Origin: Psychroserpens sp041224425
GTDB lineage: Bacteria > Bacteroidota > Bacteroidia > Flavobacteriales > Flavobacteriaceae
Reading direction: 5' to 3'
DNA: 64,000 nucleotides
Assembly (NCBI RefSeq): GCF_041224425.1
Contig: NZ_JBGFGL010000085.1
Location: forward strand, 310,001 to 374,000
Shown: positions 43,585 to 52,150 of the stretch, one piece after another
Numbering within the stretch: the stretch's first letter is position 1
How the letters are laid out: every line of letters starts with the position of its first letter
Translations under genes and position numbers: made by a program
Notes under the pieces: model-generated
Database searches by the model: none
Told to the model about the DNA's origin: nothing
The model's input: only the letters and a program-made list of their open reading frames with translations

Positions 43585-44157
43585 ATGAAATTTCAGGATT
43601 TACATATAAAATTTATCATAGTCACAGTTTTTACTGTGACTATGTTTTTTTCATGTAAAGACAACTTTAAGGATGTTCAGCAAATTGGTGTTTTACAGAA
43701 TCAACCTATTGGCGAAGCCGTTAATATTGATTTAAAATATACGGAAACGGAAGATGAAACTGCCAAAGTCGTTGCGAATCTTAAAAGTCCTAAAATGCTT
43801 GATTTTTCTAACAGGTCTTTTTCGTTTTCTGAGTTTCCAGATGGTATTCTCTTGTATCTCTATGACGAAGATGGTAATAAGAATACAGTCTTAGCAGATT
43901 ATGCCAAAGTGTATAATGAAACAGACCTCATTGATCTTCAGGGCAATGTCATACTCATCACACCTCAAAAAGACAGCTTGTTTGCCGATCAAATGTACTA
44001 TGACCAAAAACGTGAATGGTTATTTAGTAATCAAGAAGTAAGGTTCAAATCGTTTTCTGCCAATACTGCTACAGGCAATATTTTTGATTCAGATTCGAAG
44101 TTCAAAAATTATACTATTTTAGATGGTAGTGGAGATATGTTGCTTAAAGAGGAATAA
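43585..44157 (+). CDS. lptC: LPS export ABC transporter periplasmic protein LptC
   Basis: 190-residue lipoprotein (signal ending TMFFSC, Cys24) with the beta-jellyroll features of LptC: FSEFPDGILLYLYDEDG, LADYAKVYNETDLIDLQGNV, LFADQMYYDQKREWLFSNQEVRF. It would bridge LPS from the inner-membrane LptBFG complex to LptA/D. Bacteroidetes LptC is often a lipoprotein rather than a membrane-helix protein. The signal-peptide codons contain a perfect inverted repeat followed by a T-run. Confidence 0.85.
   Translation: MKFQDLHIKFIIVTVFTVTMFFSCKDNFKDVQQIGVLQNQPIGEAVNIDLKYTETEDETAKVVANLKSPKMLDFSNRSFSFSEFPDGILLYLYDEDGNKNTVLADYAKVYNETDLIDLQGNVILITPQKDSLFADQMYYDQKREWLFSNQEVRFKSFSANTATGNIFDSDSKFKNYTILDGSGDMLLKEE
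43617..43651 (+). terminator. Terminator-like hairpin inside the lptC signal-peptide codons
   Basis: CATAGTCACAGT (43617-43628), loop TTTT, ACTGTGACTATG (43633-43644): a perfect 12-bp stem followed by seven T (43645-43651). This is a textbook intrinsic terminator in form, 32 bases after the TPR gene stop but within lptC codons 11-23. Confidence 0.6.
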
Positions 44158-44172
44158 TTTGCAAAACATCGC

Positions 44173-44180
44173 TATCTTTG
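44173..44180 (+). promoter_or_regulatory. -7 box (TATCTTTG) before the small membrane protein gene
   Basis: Exact TAnnTTTG match 23 bases before the ATG at 44204. A TTTG at 44158-44161 is too close (11 bases), so only the -7 element is supported. Confidence 0.4.
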
Positions 44181-44203
44181 TTTCATCTTAGTGATTACTT
44201 ATA

Positions 44204-44395
44204 ATGAAGTTACTTCAGTTTTTTCAGTATGTATATCTGTTTTTTGCCATCCTTTTTATTTATGATGGTTTTGTAAGTTGGAATGATGGTAGCAACAGAT
44301 CTTACATTTCTTTCTTTTTTGCGGCATTATCTATTTTTATGTTTTTTTTCAGAAAGCGTTTCAGAAAAAAAATGCAAGATAGAAACAACAAATAA
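44204..44395 (+). CDS. Small two-helix membrane protein
   Basis: 63 residues with two hydrophobic helices (YVYLFFAILFIYDGFV and YISFFFAALSIFMFFF) joined by a short polar turn with SWNDGSNRS, and a strongly basic C-terminus, so both ends are probably cytoplasmic. It lies between lptC and the CNNM-type gene, 2 bases before the latter. No known family recognised. Confidence 0.7.
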   Translation: MKLLQFFQYVYLFFAILFIYDGFVSWNDGSNRSYISFFFAALSIFMFFFRKRFRKKMQDRNNK

Positions 44396-44397
44396 GT

Positions 44398-45687
44398 ATG
44401 GATTTAAACATCCTTATCATTATTGTGATGCTGTTATTGTCAGCATTCTTCTCCGGAATGGAGATCGCTTATGTGTCTTCAAATAAGATTCACATCGAAC
44501 TTGAGAAGAAACAAGATGATTTTCTAGCTAAAATACTAACCAGATTAACCGCTAAACCCTCAAAGTTTATTGCAACAATGCTTATTGGTAATAACATTGC
44601 TTTGGTTATTTATGGGATGGTTATGGGAGATGTGCTTATGGCTTGGTTTCAGTCATTAGTACCATCAAATTATGCTATTGTAAACTACTTGCTAACCGAT
44701 TTGAACTTATTGTCACAAACGATAATTTCTACGGTAATTATTTTAATTACGGCAGAATTTCTTCCTAAAGTGTTTTTTCAAATTTATGCTAATTCATTTT
44801 TAAAGATATTCGCTTTTCCGGCGTATCTATTCTACTTATTATTTTGGTTTGTCTCTGCTTTTGTGATATGGATTTCAGATCAGGTTTTAAAAACATTCTT
44901 CAAAACAGATGGCGACAATGTGCAATTGGCCATGACCAAAGTAGAATTGGGTAATTATATCAGCGAACAGATGGAATCTGTTGAAGAGCATGATGAGTTG
45001 GATAGCGAAATTCAAATCTTTCAAAATGCTTTGGAATTTTCGGAAGTCAAAGCACGAGAAGTGATGGTGCCCAGAACCGAAATCATTGGAGTGGATGTGA
45101 AGGATTCAGTGAAGAATATTAGAAATAAATTCATCGAAACAGGCTTGTCTAAAATATTGGTATATAAAGACTCTATTGATGATACGCTTGGCTATGTACA
45201 CTCTTTTGACTTGTTCAAGAAACCAAGATCAATCAAATCTATTACCATGCCTGTGGTTTTTGTGCCTGCAACCATGTTGGTAAAGGATGTTTTGAACATT
45301 CTCACCAAAAAGCGAAAGAGTATTGCAGTGGTTATTGATGAGTATGGAGGAACGGCAGGTATTATGACTGTTGAGGATATCGTAGAAGAACTTTTCGGGG
45401 AAATTGAAGACGAACACGATAGTGTTGAACTTATAGAAGAACAAATAAATGAGGCTACCTATCGTTTTTCAGCTCGCTTGGAAGTAGATTACATTAATGA
45501 AGCCTATAAATTAGATCTTCCAGAAGGAGAAAATTATGAAACTCTTGGAGGTCTTATTGTGGATGAAGCAGAAGAAATTCCACAAATTGACGACGAGGTT
45601 ACTATTGGCGTTTTTAAGTTTAAGATATTGGAAGTTTCGTCTACAAAGATTGATGTTGTAGAACTTCAGATTTTACAAGAGGATTAA
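44398..45687 (+). CDS. CNNM/CorC (hemolysin C-type) transmembrane CBS-domain protein
   Basis: 429 residues: an N-terminal DUF21 membrane domain (about 1-180, opening IVMLLLSAFFSGMEIAYVSS), a CBS pair (REVMVPRTEIIGVDV, and VIDEYGGTAGIMTVEDIVEELFGEI) and a C-terminal CorC-type transporter-associated domain (RLEVDYINEAYKLDLPEGENYETLGG). The family is tied to Mg2+/Co2+ transport. The flavobacterial gliding protein GldE has the same architecture, but no gldD is nearby. Confidence 0.88.
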   Translation: MDLNILIIIVMLLLSAFFSGMEIAYVSSNKIHIELEKKQDDFLAKILTRLTAKPSKFIATMLIGNNIALVIYGMVMGDVLMAWFQSLVPSNYAIVNYLLTDLNLLSQTIISTVIILITAEFLPKVFFQIYANSFLKIFAFPAYLFYLLFWFVSAFVIWISDQVLKTFFKTDGDNVQLAMTKVELGNYISEQMESVEEHDELDSEIQIFQNALEFSEVKAREVMVPRTEIIGVDVKDSVKNIRNKFIETGLSKILVYKDSIDDTLGYVHSFDLFKKPRSIKSITMPVVFVPATMLVKDVLNILTKKRKSIAVVIDEYGGTAGIMTVEDIVEELFGEIEDEHDSVELIEEQINEATYRFSARLEVDYINEAYKLDLPEGENYETLGGLIVDEAEEIPQIDDEVTIGVFKFKILEVSSTKIDVVELQILQED

Positions 45688-45821
45688 CTTTCTTTCTCCA
45701 TTTTATTACCCACTTAACCCTCGCTTTCTTGAAATAGGATTTTAATTAAAAACATTCGATAAAACCTATAAAAATCAGTAATAAAATCATAATTCTACTT
45801 TTATTATTTAATAGAAAATGG

Positions 45822-45829
45822 TATTTTCG
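45822..45829 (+). promoter_or_regulatory. Weak -7-like box before the PpiD-like gene
   Basis: TATTTTCG, one mismatch from TAnnTTTG, 32 bases before the ATG at 45862, in a 174-base intergenic region that otherwise shows nothing. Confidence 0.3.
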
Positions 45830-45861
45830 CCCACTTATTATTCGATAAATAACTTTATACT

Positions 45862-48015
45862 ATGGCAGTATTAAATAAAATTAGACAACGATCATTGTTT
45901 TTGATTCTAATCATTGCATTGGCATTGTTCTCTTTCGTGCTTACAGATTTGTTTAGAAACAGTGATGCCCTTTTTGGTGGGTCACAAGATGTAGTGGCAA
46001 CTGTAAATGGGACAGATATCAACAGAGAGCAATTCATGAATCGTGTTGAGCAGATGCAAAACCAATTGGGTCCAAATTCAACCTCTACTCAAGCAATGAA
46101 TCGGGTGTATGACCAAGAATTGAGAAGAGCAATAATGAAATCTCAATTTGATGATCTTGGTATTACAGTAGAACAAGATCAAATGAAGGCTTTGCTTAAG
46201 GAAAGTTTTTCAACGTATCCTGAGTTTCAAAATGAAGATGGTGTGTTTGATGAAAACAAACTAACAGAATTTGTCAATAACTTAAAATCCTTAAATGGTC
46301 AAAGTGCTCCACTTGGAACATTCCAAATCAATTATAGCCAATGGTTGAGTACTGAGGAAAACATCGCTTTAGGAGCCAAGGAAAGAACGTATTACAACAT
46401 GGTGAAAGCTGGAGTTAATGCAACTTTAGGTGAAGCTGAAGTAGATTATAACTTAGAGAATGCTACGAGAGATTTGAATTTTGTGCAGGTTCCTTTTACT
46501 TCAATTGCCGATAGTTTGGTTGAGGTGACTAAAAGTGATATCAATGCTTATATAAACAAACACAAGGATAAGTATGAAGTTGAAGCCATGAGAGATATCA
46601 GCTATGTTGAGTTCAAGGAAGTGGCCAGCAAAACCGATGAAGAAAATTTACAATCAGATTTAGTGTCCTTACTTGATAATCAATTGGTTTTCAATGAAAC
46701 AACAAAAAATACTGATACAATACTTGGTTTTAGACAGACTAGAAATGTTCAAGAGTTTGTTAACTCTAATTCTGACATTGCTTACACGGATAGATTTTTA
46801 ACAAAATCCCAATTACCAACTGCTGTAGCAGACACGATTTACAACACTCCTGTTGGAGGTATTTATGGTCCATATAAAGACAATGGTTTTTATAAATTGA
46901 CTAAGGTTGTTGAGGAGTCTCAATTACCAGACTCAGTTAAAGTAAGACATATTTTGATTCCTCATATGGGAGCGCAAAGTGCACAGCCTGATGTAACGAG
47001 GTCTATGGTTGAGGCTAAGGAATTAGCAGATAGCATTAAAACTGTCGTGACAGCTAATCCATCTAAGTTCCCTGAATTGGTGACTGAGTTTTCTTCAGAC
47101 CAAGGAAGTGTTAATAATGGTGGTGAATATGATTTTCACCCTATTACACAGATGGTAAAGCCTTTTAGTGATTTCGAATTCCAGAATGATATTGGTGATA
47201 TTGGTGTGGTTCAAACAGTTTTTGGATATCATATCATAGAAATCCTAGATCAAAAGAACCGCTCTAGAGCCATAAAAATTGCAACTATTGCTAGAGAAAT
47301 CGAGCCTTCTGAAGAAACAATCGATGCCACTTTTACAGAGGCTTCTAAATTTGAATTGGCTTTACAGAAAGAAGACTTCAATGAGGCTGCAGAATCAAGA
47401 GATTTAGAAGTTAAACCTGTTAATGGTATTAAAGTTTTAGATGAAAATATTCCTGGTTTAGGAAGCCAACGACCTATTGTGCGTTGGGCTTTTGATAAAG
47501 ATACTAAAGTAGGAGATTACAAGCGTTTTTCAATTCCAAGTGGAGGATATGCTGTAGTTCAAGTTGTTAAGTCTACCAAAAAAGGCTTAATGGATGCTGA
47601 AAGTGCTTCTGCAACAGTTCTTACAGAAATCCGCAAAGAAAAGAAAGCGCAAATGATTTTAGATAAAATTACAGGAACTACCGTTGCTGAAGTTGCTAAA
47701 AATCAAAATAAAGCGACCAATAAAGCTTCTGCAGTAAATATGAAAAACCCAACACTGTCAGGTGCTGGTGCTGAACCTAAGGTTGTTGGTGTGGCTTTCG
47801 GACTTCAAGAAGGCGAAACGTCTAAACCTATCATTGGTAATAAAGGTGTGTATTTGGTTGAAGTTACCAAAGTAAACGAAGTAACGCCTTTAGATAATTT
47901 CCAAGCAATTGCCAATAGATTGAGTACAGCTCGTGCCAATGCTGCGCAAACTAAAGTTTACAATGCATTGAAAGAGACTGCTGATATTGAAGATAATAGA
48001 GCTAGATTTTTCTAG
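45862..48015 (+). CDS. PpiD-like membrane-anchored peptidyl-prolyl isomerase/foldase
   Basis: 717 residues: an N-terminal membrane helix (FLILIIALALFSFVLTDLF), a SurA/PpiD-type N-domain (residues about 45-220, starting VATVNGTDINREQFMNRVE), one parvulin domain (about 365-460: VKVRHILIPH through VQTVFGYHIIEILDQ) and a C-terminal chaperone part. It helps outer-membrane and periplasmic proteins fold at the inner membrane. Monocistronic, with a strong terminator after it. Confidence 0.9.
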   Translation: MAVLNKIRQRSLFLILIIALALFSFVLTDLFRNSDALFGGSQDVVATVNGTDINREQFMNRVEQMQNQLGPNSTSTQAMNRVYDQELRRAIMKSQFDDLGITVEQDQMKALLKESFSTYPEFQNEDGVFDENKLTEFVNNLKSLNGQSAPLGTFQINYSQWLSTEENIALGAKERTYYNMVKAGVNATLGEAEVDYNLENATRDLNFVQVPFTSIADSLVEVTKSDINAYINKHKDKYEVEAMRDISYVEFKEVASKTDEENLQSDLVSLLDNQLVFNETTKNTDTILGFRQTRNVQEFVNSNSDIAYTDRFLTKSQLPTAVADTIYNTPVGGIYGPYKDNGFYKLTKVVEESQLPDSVKVRHILIPHMGAQSAQPDVTRSMVEAKELADSIKTVVTANPSKFPELVTEFSSDQGSVNNGGEYDFHPITQMVKPFSDFEFQNDIGDIGVVQTVFGYHIIEILDQKNRSRAIKIATIAREIEPSEETIDATFTEASKFELALQKEDFNEAAESRDLEVKPVNGIKVLDENIPGLGSQRPIVRWAFDKDTKVGDYKRFSIPSGGYAVVQVVKSTKKGLMDAESASATVLTEIRKEKKAQMILDKITGTTVAEVAKNQNKATNKASAVNMKNPTLSGAGAEPKVVGVAFGLQEGETSKPIIGNKGVYLVEVTKVNEVTPLDNFQAIANRLSTARANAAQTKVYNALKETADIEDNRARFF

Positions 48016-48035
48016 AATTGTATAATGATATTTTG

Positions 48036-48065
48036 AAAAAGCCTCGCAAGATTGTGAGGCTTTTT
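48036..48065. terminator. Bidirectional terminator between the ppiD-like gene and the GYDIA kinase gene
   Basis: AAAAAGCCTC (48036-48045) pairs with GAGGCTTTTT (48056-48065); the stem extends inward by a G-T, a C-G and an A-T pair, with A-runs and T-runs on both sides. It overlaps the stop codon of the minus-strand kinase gene (48064-48066). Confidence 0.85.
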
Positions 48066-48996
48066 AGTTGTATACCATAGTTTGGTAATCGAGAATTGTT
48101 GTATATCCTTTTGAACTAAAATAAGCAATAGGATTTTGTTTGCTTGCTACTAAGATGAAGTCGCCTCCCCAAGCACCTAAACTCTTGATACTACCTTCAA
48201 AATCTTTGAATAAACTATCCTTTACTGTTGGTAGCTCTATAACTCTGGAAATAATACTTTCATGAGCTTCTATCAATTTTTGAAAATCCACAAGCGTATC
48301 ACATGTCAAGATTTCTTTTGAAATTTTGTTGATTTCCACAATGACCTTTGAAAGATTTGAACGGTTTTGCCTATAGTGATTTATGCCTTCTCTGCTGTTT
48401 TGCTTCCTGTTTAGATGAACAAAATAAAGATAATCTTTAAAAGTAGGATTGAAATCAGCCGTTTGTACTTTCCTTTGATCATCTTTTGTAATCTGATACA
48501 ATATTGGTTTAGAAGCACTCGCACATGCAATATCATAACCACTGCCTCCAAATGTTTTATCTAATAATAAAAAAGGGTCAATGTCTGCCCAATTGGCGAG
48601 ATTGTTAATTAAGGTTGAGGAACTACCTAATCCCCAATTTCTGGGGAAATCTAATTGTGTAGATATTTTATAACCTCTTTCTCGACCGAAAAGGTCAGGA
48701 TTCAAAACGTGTATAGCTTGAAATATTTGCTGTAATCTTTCAGAGAATTTCAGATTGCTTGTTGTTAATGTTGAAATGGTTCCTGTTCCAATTTGAAACT
48801 CGGCCTCAAACCATAATTCATTATGGTCATCAAAACTGGTCCAATAGATTTTAGGGTTTTCAATGGTTTCTATAGTTAAGTTCTGACCAAATTTTGTAGG
48901 TATAGCCAATGCCATAGCGCCATCTAAAACCACGTATTCGCCTGTAAGAAGTAGTTTTCCTCGACTTTCGAATATATGGTGTTTTGGCTCGATCAT
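48064..48996 (-). CDS. GYDIA-family GHMP kinase (mevalonate pathway)
   Basis: 310 residues with a GHMP fold: GKLLLTGEYVVLDGAMALAIP at the N-terminus, the ATP loop WGLGSSSTLI (about 116-125), and the naming motif GSGYDIACASASKP. It starts 7 bases after the HMG-CoA reductase gene. The window already has a mevalonate kinase-like GHMP kinase beside mvaD, so this protein is a good candidate for the phosphomevalonate kinase step, or the reverse assignment. That is inferred from pathway completeness, not shown by sequence. Confidence 0.85.
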   Translation of the reverse strand: MIEPKHHIFESRGKLLLTGEYVVLDGAMALAIPTKFGQNLTIETIENPKIYWTSFDDHNELWFEAEFQIGTGTISTLTTSNLKFSERLQQIFQAIHVLNPDLFGRERGYKISTQLDFPRNWGLGSSSTLINNLANWADIDPFLLLDKTFGGSGYDIACASASKPILYQITKDDQRKVQTADFNPTFKDYLYFVHLNRKQNSREGINHYRQNRSNLSKVIVEINKISKEILTCDTLVDFQKLIEAHESIISRVIELPTVKDSLFKDFEGSIKSLGAWGGDFILVASKQNPIAYFSSKGYTTILDYQTMVYN

Positions 48997-49003
48997 TATA
49001 AGT

Positions 49004-50311
49004 TTAAGCTTTGGCTCTTAGCTCTTTTATAGCTTCAACAACTGCACTATGGCTAACCGTGTGGGTTTTAAAATGTGTAGTTATAACCTCCTTTTCATGA
49101 GGAGTGGCTTCCAATTGATTAAGGATATTCATCAAGTGCATTTTCATATGCCCTTCTTGAATACCAGTTGTCGTTAAAGAACGCAAGGCGGCGAAATTTT
49201 GAGCCAGACCAGCAACCGCAACAATTTCCATTAACTCTTTAGCAGATGGATTTCCTAAAAGTTGTAAAGCTAATTTCACCAATGGATGTAAACTTGTCAA
49301 TCCACCTACAGTTCCAAGTGCTAATGGGATTTCCATCCAAAATTTAAAGATGCCATTGTCAACTTCAGCGTGCGTGAGGCTACTGTAACTACCTTGTCTT
49401 GAAGCGTAAGCATGAACACCGGCTTCTACGGCTCTAAAATCATTTCCGGTAGCTAAAACAACAGCATCAATACCATTCATGATGCCCTTATTATGCGTTA
49501 CGGCTCTGTAGGGTTCAACTTCTGCAATTCTAACAGCTTGAATGAATTTTTCAGCAAATTCTTTGGGTGAAATGCCTTTGTTTCCAGTTAATTTTTCAAC
49601 ACTACAACTCACTTCAGCTCTAACTACACACTCTGGAACATAATTGGAGAGAATGCTCATTATAATATTTAAATCACCTTCTAAGGAATTTTCAGCTTCA
49701 CGCTTTAGAGTTATTGCAAACTGCTCGAGACAGCTATTGATAAAATTAGCACCCATGGCATCCTTGGTTTCAAAATGCACATGTAATTGATAATACCGCT
49801 CTAAGTCTTTTGTTTTATCCCTAAGTTCAATATCTAATATGCCACCACCACGTTTTTCCATGCTTTTAGTAATGGATTCGGTTTCTGAAATGAGTTTGGG
49901 TTTAACCGTTTCAAAAAACTGTCTTAGGGTTTCTGGCTTACCAGAATAATTGAAGTGAACTTGTCCGACCTTTTTTGTAGAGACAACTTCAGCTTTAAAT
50001 CCGCCGCGATTAAACCAGAATTTTGCGGCTTTACTAGCTGCTGCAACTACAGAACTTTCTTCAATTGCCATTGGTATGGTAAAGGTTTTGCCGTTGATTA
50101 GGAAGTTTGGTGCCACACCAAATGGAAGGTAATAGTTTGTAATCGTATTTTCTATAAATTCGTCGTGTAATTGCTGAAGCTTTGAATCTGAATTCCAGTA
50201 CTGTTTTATAATGTTTTTAGCATGTTCAGTATTAGAAAAATGAGTGTTGACAATCCAATCGATTTTTTCAGATTTCGACAATTTTGAAAAGCCAGTAATA
50301 GTATTATGCAT
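49004..50311 (-). CDS. mvaA: Hydroxymethylglutaryl-CoA reductase, class II
   Basis: Reduces HMG-CoA to mevalonate. 435 residues from the ATG at 50311 (a TTG at 50314 is in frame). Class II features: the catalytic Glu in the ENTITNYYLPFGVAPNF block, Lys in HNKGIMNGIDA, Asp in ATGNDFRAVEAG, and His in GIQEGHMKMH. No membrane helices, as expected for bacterial enzymes. It heads a two-gene operon with the GYDIA kinase. Confidence 0.95.
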   Translation of the reverse strand: MHNTITGFSKLSKSEKIDWIVNTHFSNTEHAKNIIKQYWNSDSKLQQLHDEFIENTITNYYLPFGVAPNFLINGKTFTIPMAIEESSVVAAASKAAKFWFNRGGFKAEVVSTKKVGQVHFNYSGKPETLRQFFETVKPKLISETESITKSMEKRGGGILDIELRDKTKDLERYYQLHVHFETKDAMGANFINSCLEQFAITLKREAENSLEGDLNIIMSILSNYVPECVVRAEVSCSVEKLTGNKGISPKEFAEKFIQAVRIAEVEPYRAVTHNKGIMNGIDAVVLATGNDFRAVEAGVHAYASRQGSYSSLTHAEVDNGIFKFWMEIPLALGTVGGLTSLHPLVKLALQLLGNPSAKELMEIVAVAGLAQNFAALRSLTTTGIQEGHMKMHLMNILNQLEATPHEKEVITTHFKTHTVSHSAVVEAIKELRAKA

Positions 50312-50330
50312 CAACTTGAATTTAAGGTAA

Positions 50331-50338
50331 CAAAGATA
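50331..50338 (-). promoter_or_regulatory. -7 box for the HMG-CoA reductase operon
   Basis: Minus-strand TATCTTTG, an exact TAnnTTTG match, 19 bases before the ATG at 50311. No TTG lies at a standard distance. Confidence 0.5.
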
Positions 50339-50509
50339 CTATTCTTGTCTGTAATTATCCGATAGGCTTGTTATTATTGCATATTTAACTGTTAATAGTT
50401 AGGGTTTTTTGGTTAATTTTTAGTAAACTTGGCAATATTTTATTTAAAAAAAGACAGCATAACTAATGCTTTCTCGAGGATAAAAAAATACTAACTAATA
50501 TTTATTTCT

Positions 50510-52078
50510 ATGTCAACTACTCTTAAACCTCACCAAAGAGAACTTTGGGGACAGCCAATAGGGCTTTATATTTTGTTTTTAACCGAAATGTGGGAACGTT
50601 TTTCCTACTACGGAATGCGAGCTTTATTGGTGCTTTACATGACAGCATCTACATTGGGAACCGATGACAGAGGTGCTGGTTTGGGTTGGACTAATCAGGA
50701 AGCGTTGGCGCTTTATGGTTGGTATACCATGTTGGTTTATGTCATGTCCATTCCAGGAGGAATGATAGCCGATAAACTTATTGGTCAGAAGAAAGCAGTG
50801 TTATTAGGTGCCATAGTTTTATGTCTGGGACATGGTGTTTTAGTGCTCACTGATATTTGGGCATTTTATACTGGTTTGGGATTAGTGATTTTAGGTGTCG
50901 GACTATTAAAACCGAACATTTCAACGATGGTTGGTGGTCTTTATAGAGAAGGTGATATCAGACGGGATAAAGGCTTTAGTATTTTTTATATTGGAATTAA
51001 TCTTGGTTCGCTCTTGGCTACTATTATTGTTGGATTGGTTGTTGCAGAATGGGGTTGGCATGCTGGTTTCGGATTAGCAGGTGTTGTAATGTTACTTGGA
51101 TTGGTCAATTATTTAGCAGGTCAAAAGTATTTAACTCAAGTCGGTAACTTTGAACCACCTAAAGCAGATGACGTAAACGAAATCTCATATGGAAAACTTT
51201 ATGGTAAACTATTTACCTCCTCGACACAATTAGTAATTACAGGATTGTTATTGTTAGTGTCAGCCTTTGGATGGTACAAATTAGGTTGGGGTTACGGACT
51301 TTTATTTGTGTTCCTTACAGCAGTGATCGCATTATTGATGATGATTTATAAAGAATTGAATACCCAAGTTTACAAAGATCGATTTATGGTATTGCTTCTT
51401 TCATTTATAATGGTAATTGTATTTTGGGGTGCTTTTGAACAAGCTGGCGGACTGATGAATTTGTACACAGAATCAAAAGTAGATAGAGTCCTTTTTGGTT
51501 GGGAAATACCTACAGTGATGTTCCAGAGTTTAAACGCTGGATTCATTATCATATTTGCAACTCTTGTAGCTTCTGTATGGGCTAAGCGTAAACTTAAAGG
51601 AAAAGAAGGATCTTCCATTTTTAAAATGGCAGTTGGTATTATCATTATGGGCTTCGGATTCCTGTTTATGGTATTTGCAGCAATGGAATTTGAAAGATCT
51701 GGAACGTCAAGCATGATATGGTTGGTGTTGGCCTATTTATTCCATACCATTGGTGAACTGTGTTTATCTCCAGTAGCACTATCCTTTATAACAAAATTAA
51801 CTCCTGTTAAATATGCCTCTTTAATGATGGGTGTGTATTTCGCTGCAACAGGTCTTGGAAGTAAAGTTGCAGGAATTGTAGGTGAAGCGGCTTCAGACTT
51901 TGGAGAATATACCATCTTCTTAGGAATTTTAATATTTACAGTCATAATTGGTACCTTGTTTATCATGTTGTTAAAACCACTAAAACGTTTAACGCATGGT
52001 GCTGAAGATAACGAACGTGAAATGCATATTAATGAAACCGAAGGTTTTGAACTGGCTGATGCAGATTTAAATAACTAA
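50510..52078 (+). CDS. POT/PTR-family proton-coupled oligopeptide transporter (copy 1)
   Basis: 522 residues, about 14 membrane helices. POT signatures: TEMWERFSYYGMRALLVLY (the ExxERFxYYG motif), LGLVILGVGLLKPNIS, and FYIGINLGSLLA. It imports di- and tripeptides with protons. A terminator separates it from a second POT gene, so they are independently transcribed tandem paralogues. Confidence 0.93.
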   Translation: MSTTLKPHQRELWGQPIGLYILFLTEMWERFSYYGMRALLVLYMTASTLGTDDRGAGLGWTNQEALALYGWYTMLVYVMSIPGGMIADKLIGQKKAVLLGAIVLCLGHGVLVLTDIWAFYTGLGLVILGVGLLKPNISTMVGGLYREGDIRRDKGFSIFYIGINLGSLLATIIVGLVVAEWGWHAGFGLAGVVMLLGLVNYLAGQKYLTQVGNFEPPKADDVNEISYGKLYGKLFTSSTQLVITGLLLLVSAFGWYKLGWGYGLLFVFLTAVIALLMMIYKELNTQVYKDRFMVLLLSFIMVIVFWGAFEQAGGLMNLYTESKVDRVLFGWEIPTVMFQSLNAGFIIIFATLVASVWAKRKLKGKEGSSIFKMAVGIIIMGFGFLFMVFAAMEFERSGTSSMIWLVLAYLFHTIGELCLSPVALSFITKLTPVKYASLMMGVYFAATGLGSKVAGIVGEAASDFGEYTIFLGILIFTVIIGTLFIMLLKPLKRLTHGAEDNEREMHINETEGFELADADLNN

Positions 52079-52090
52079 AATTATATATTA

Positions 52091-52123
52091 AAACCCTTGT
52101 TAAAATTATTTTTTCAAGGGTTT
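52091..52123 (+). terminator. Intrinsic terminator between the tandem POT genes
   Basis: AAACCCTTG (52091-52099) and CAAGGGTTT (52115-52123), a perfect 9-bp stem with a 15-base A/T loop, with a T-rich tail. Confidence 0.75.
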
Positions 52124-52150
52124 ACTTTATTCTAACTAAACGTCTCTTTT

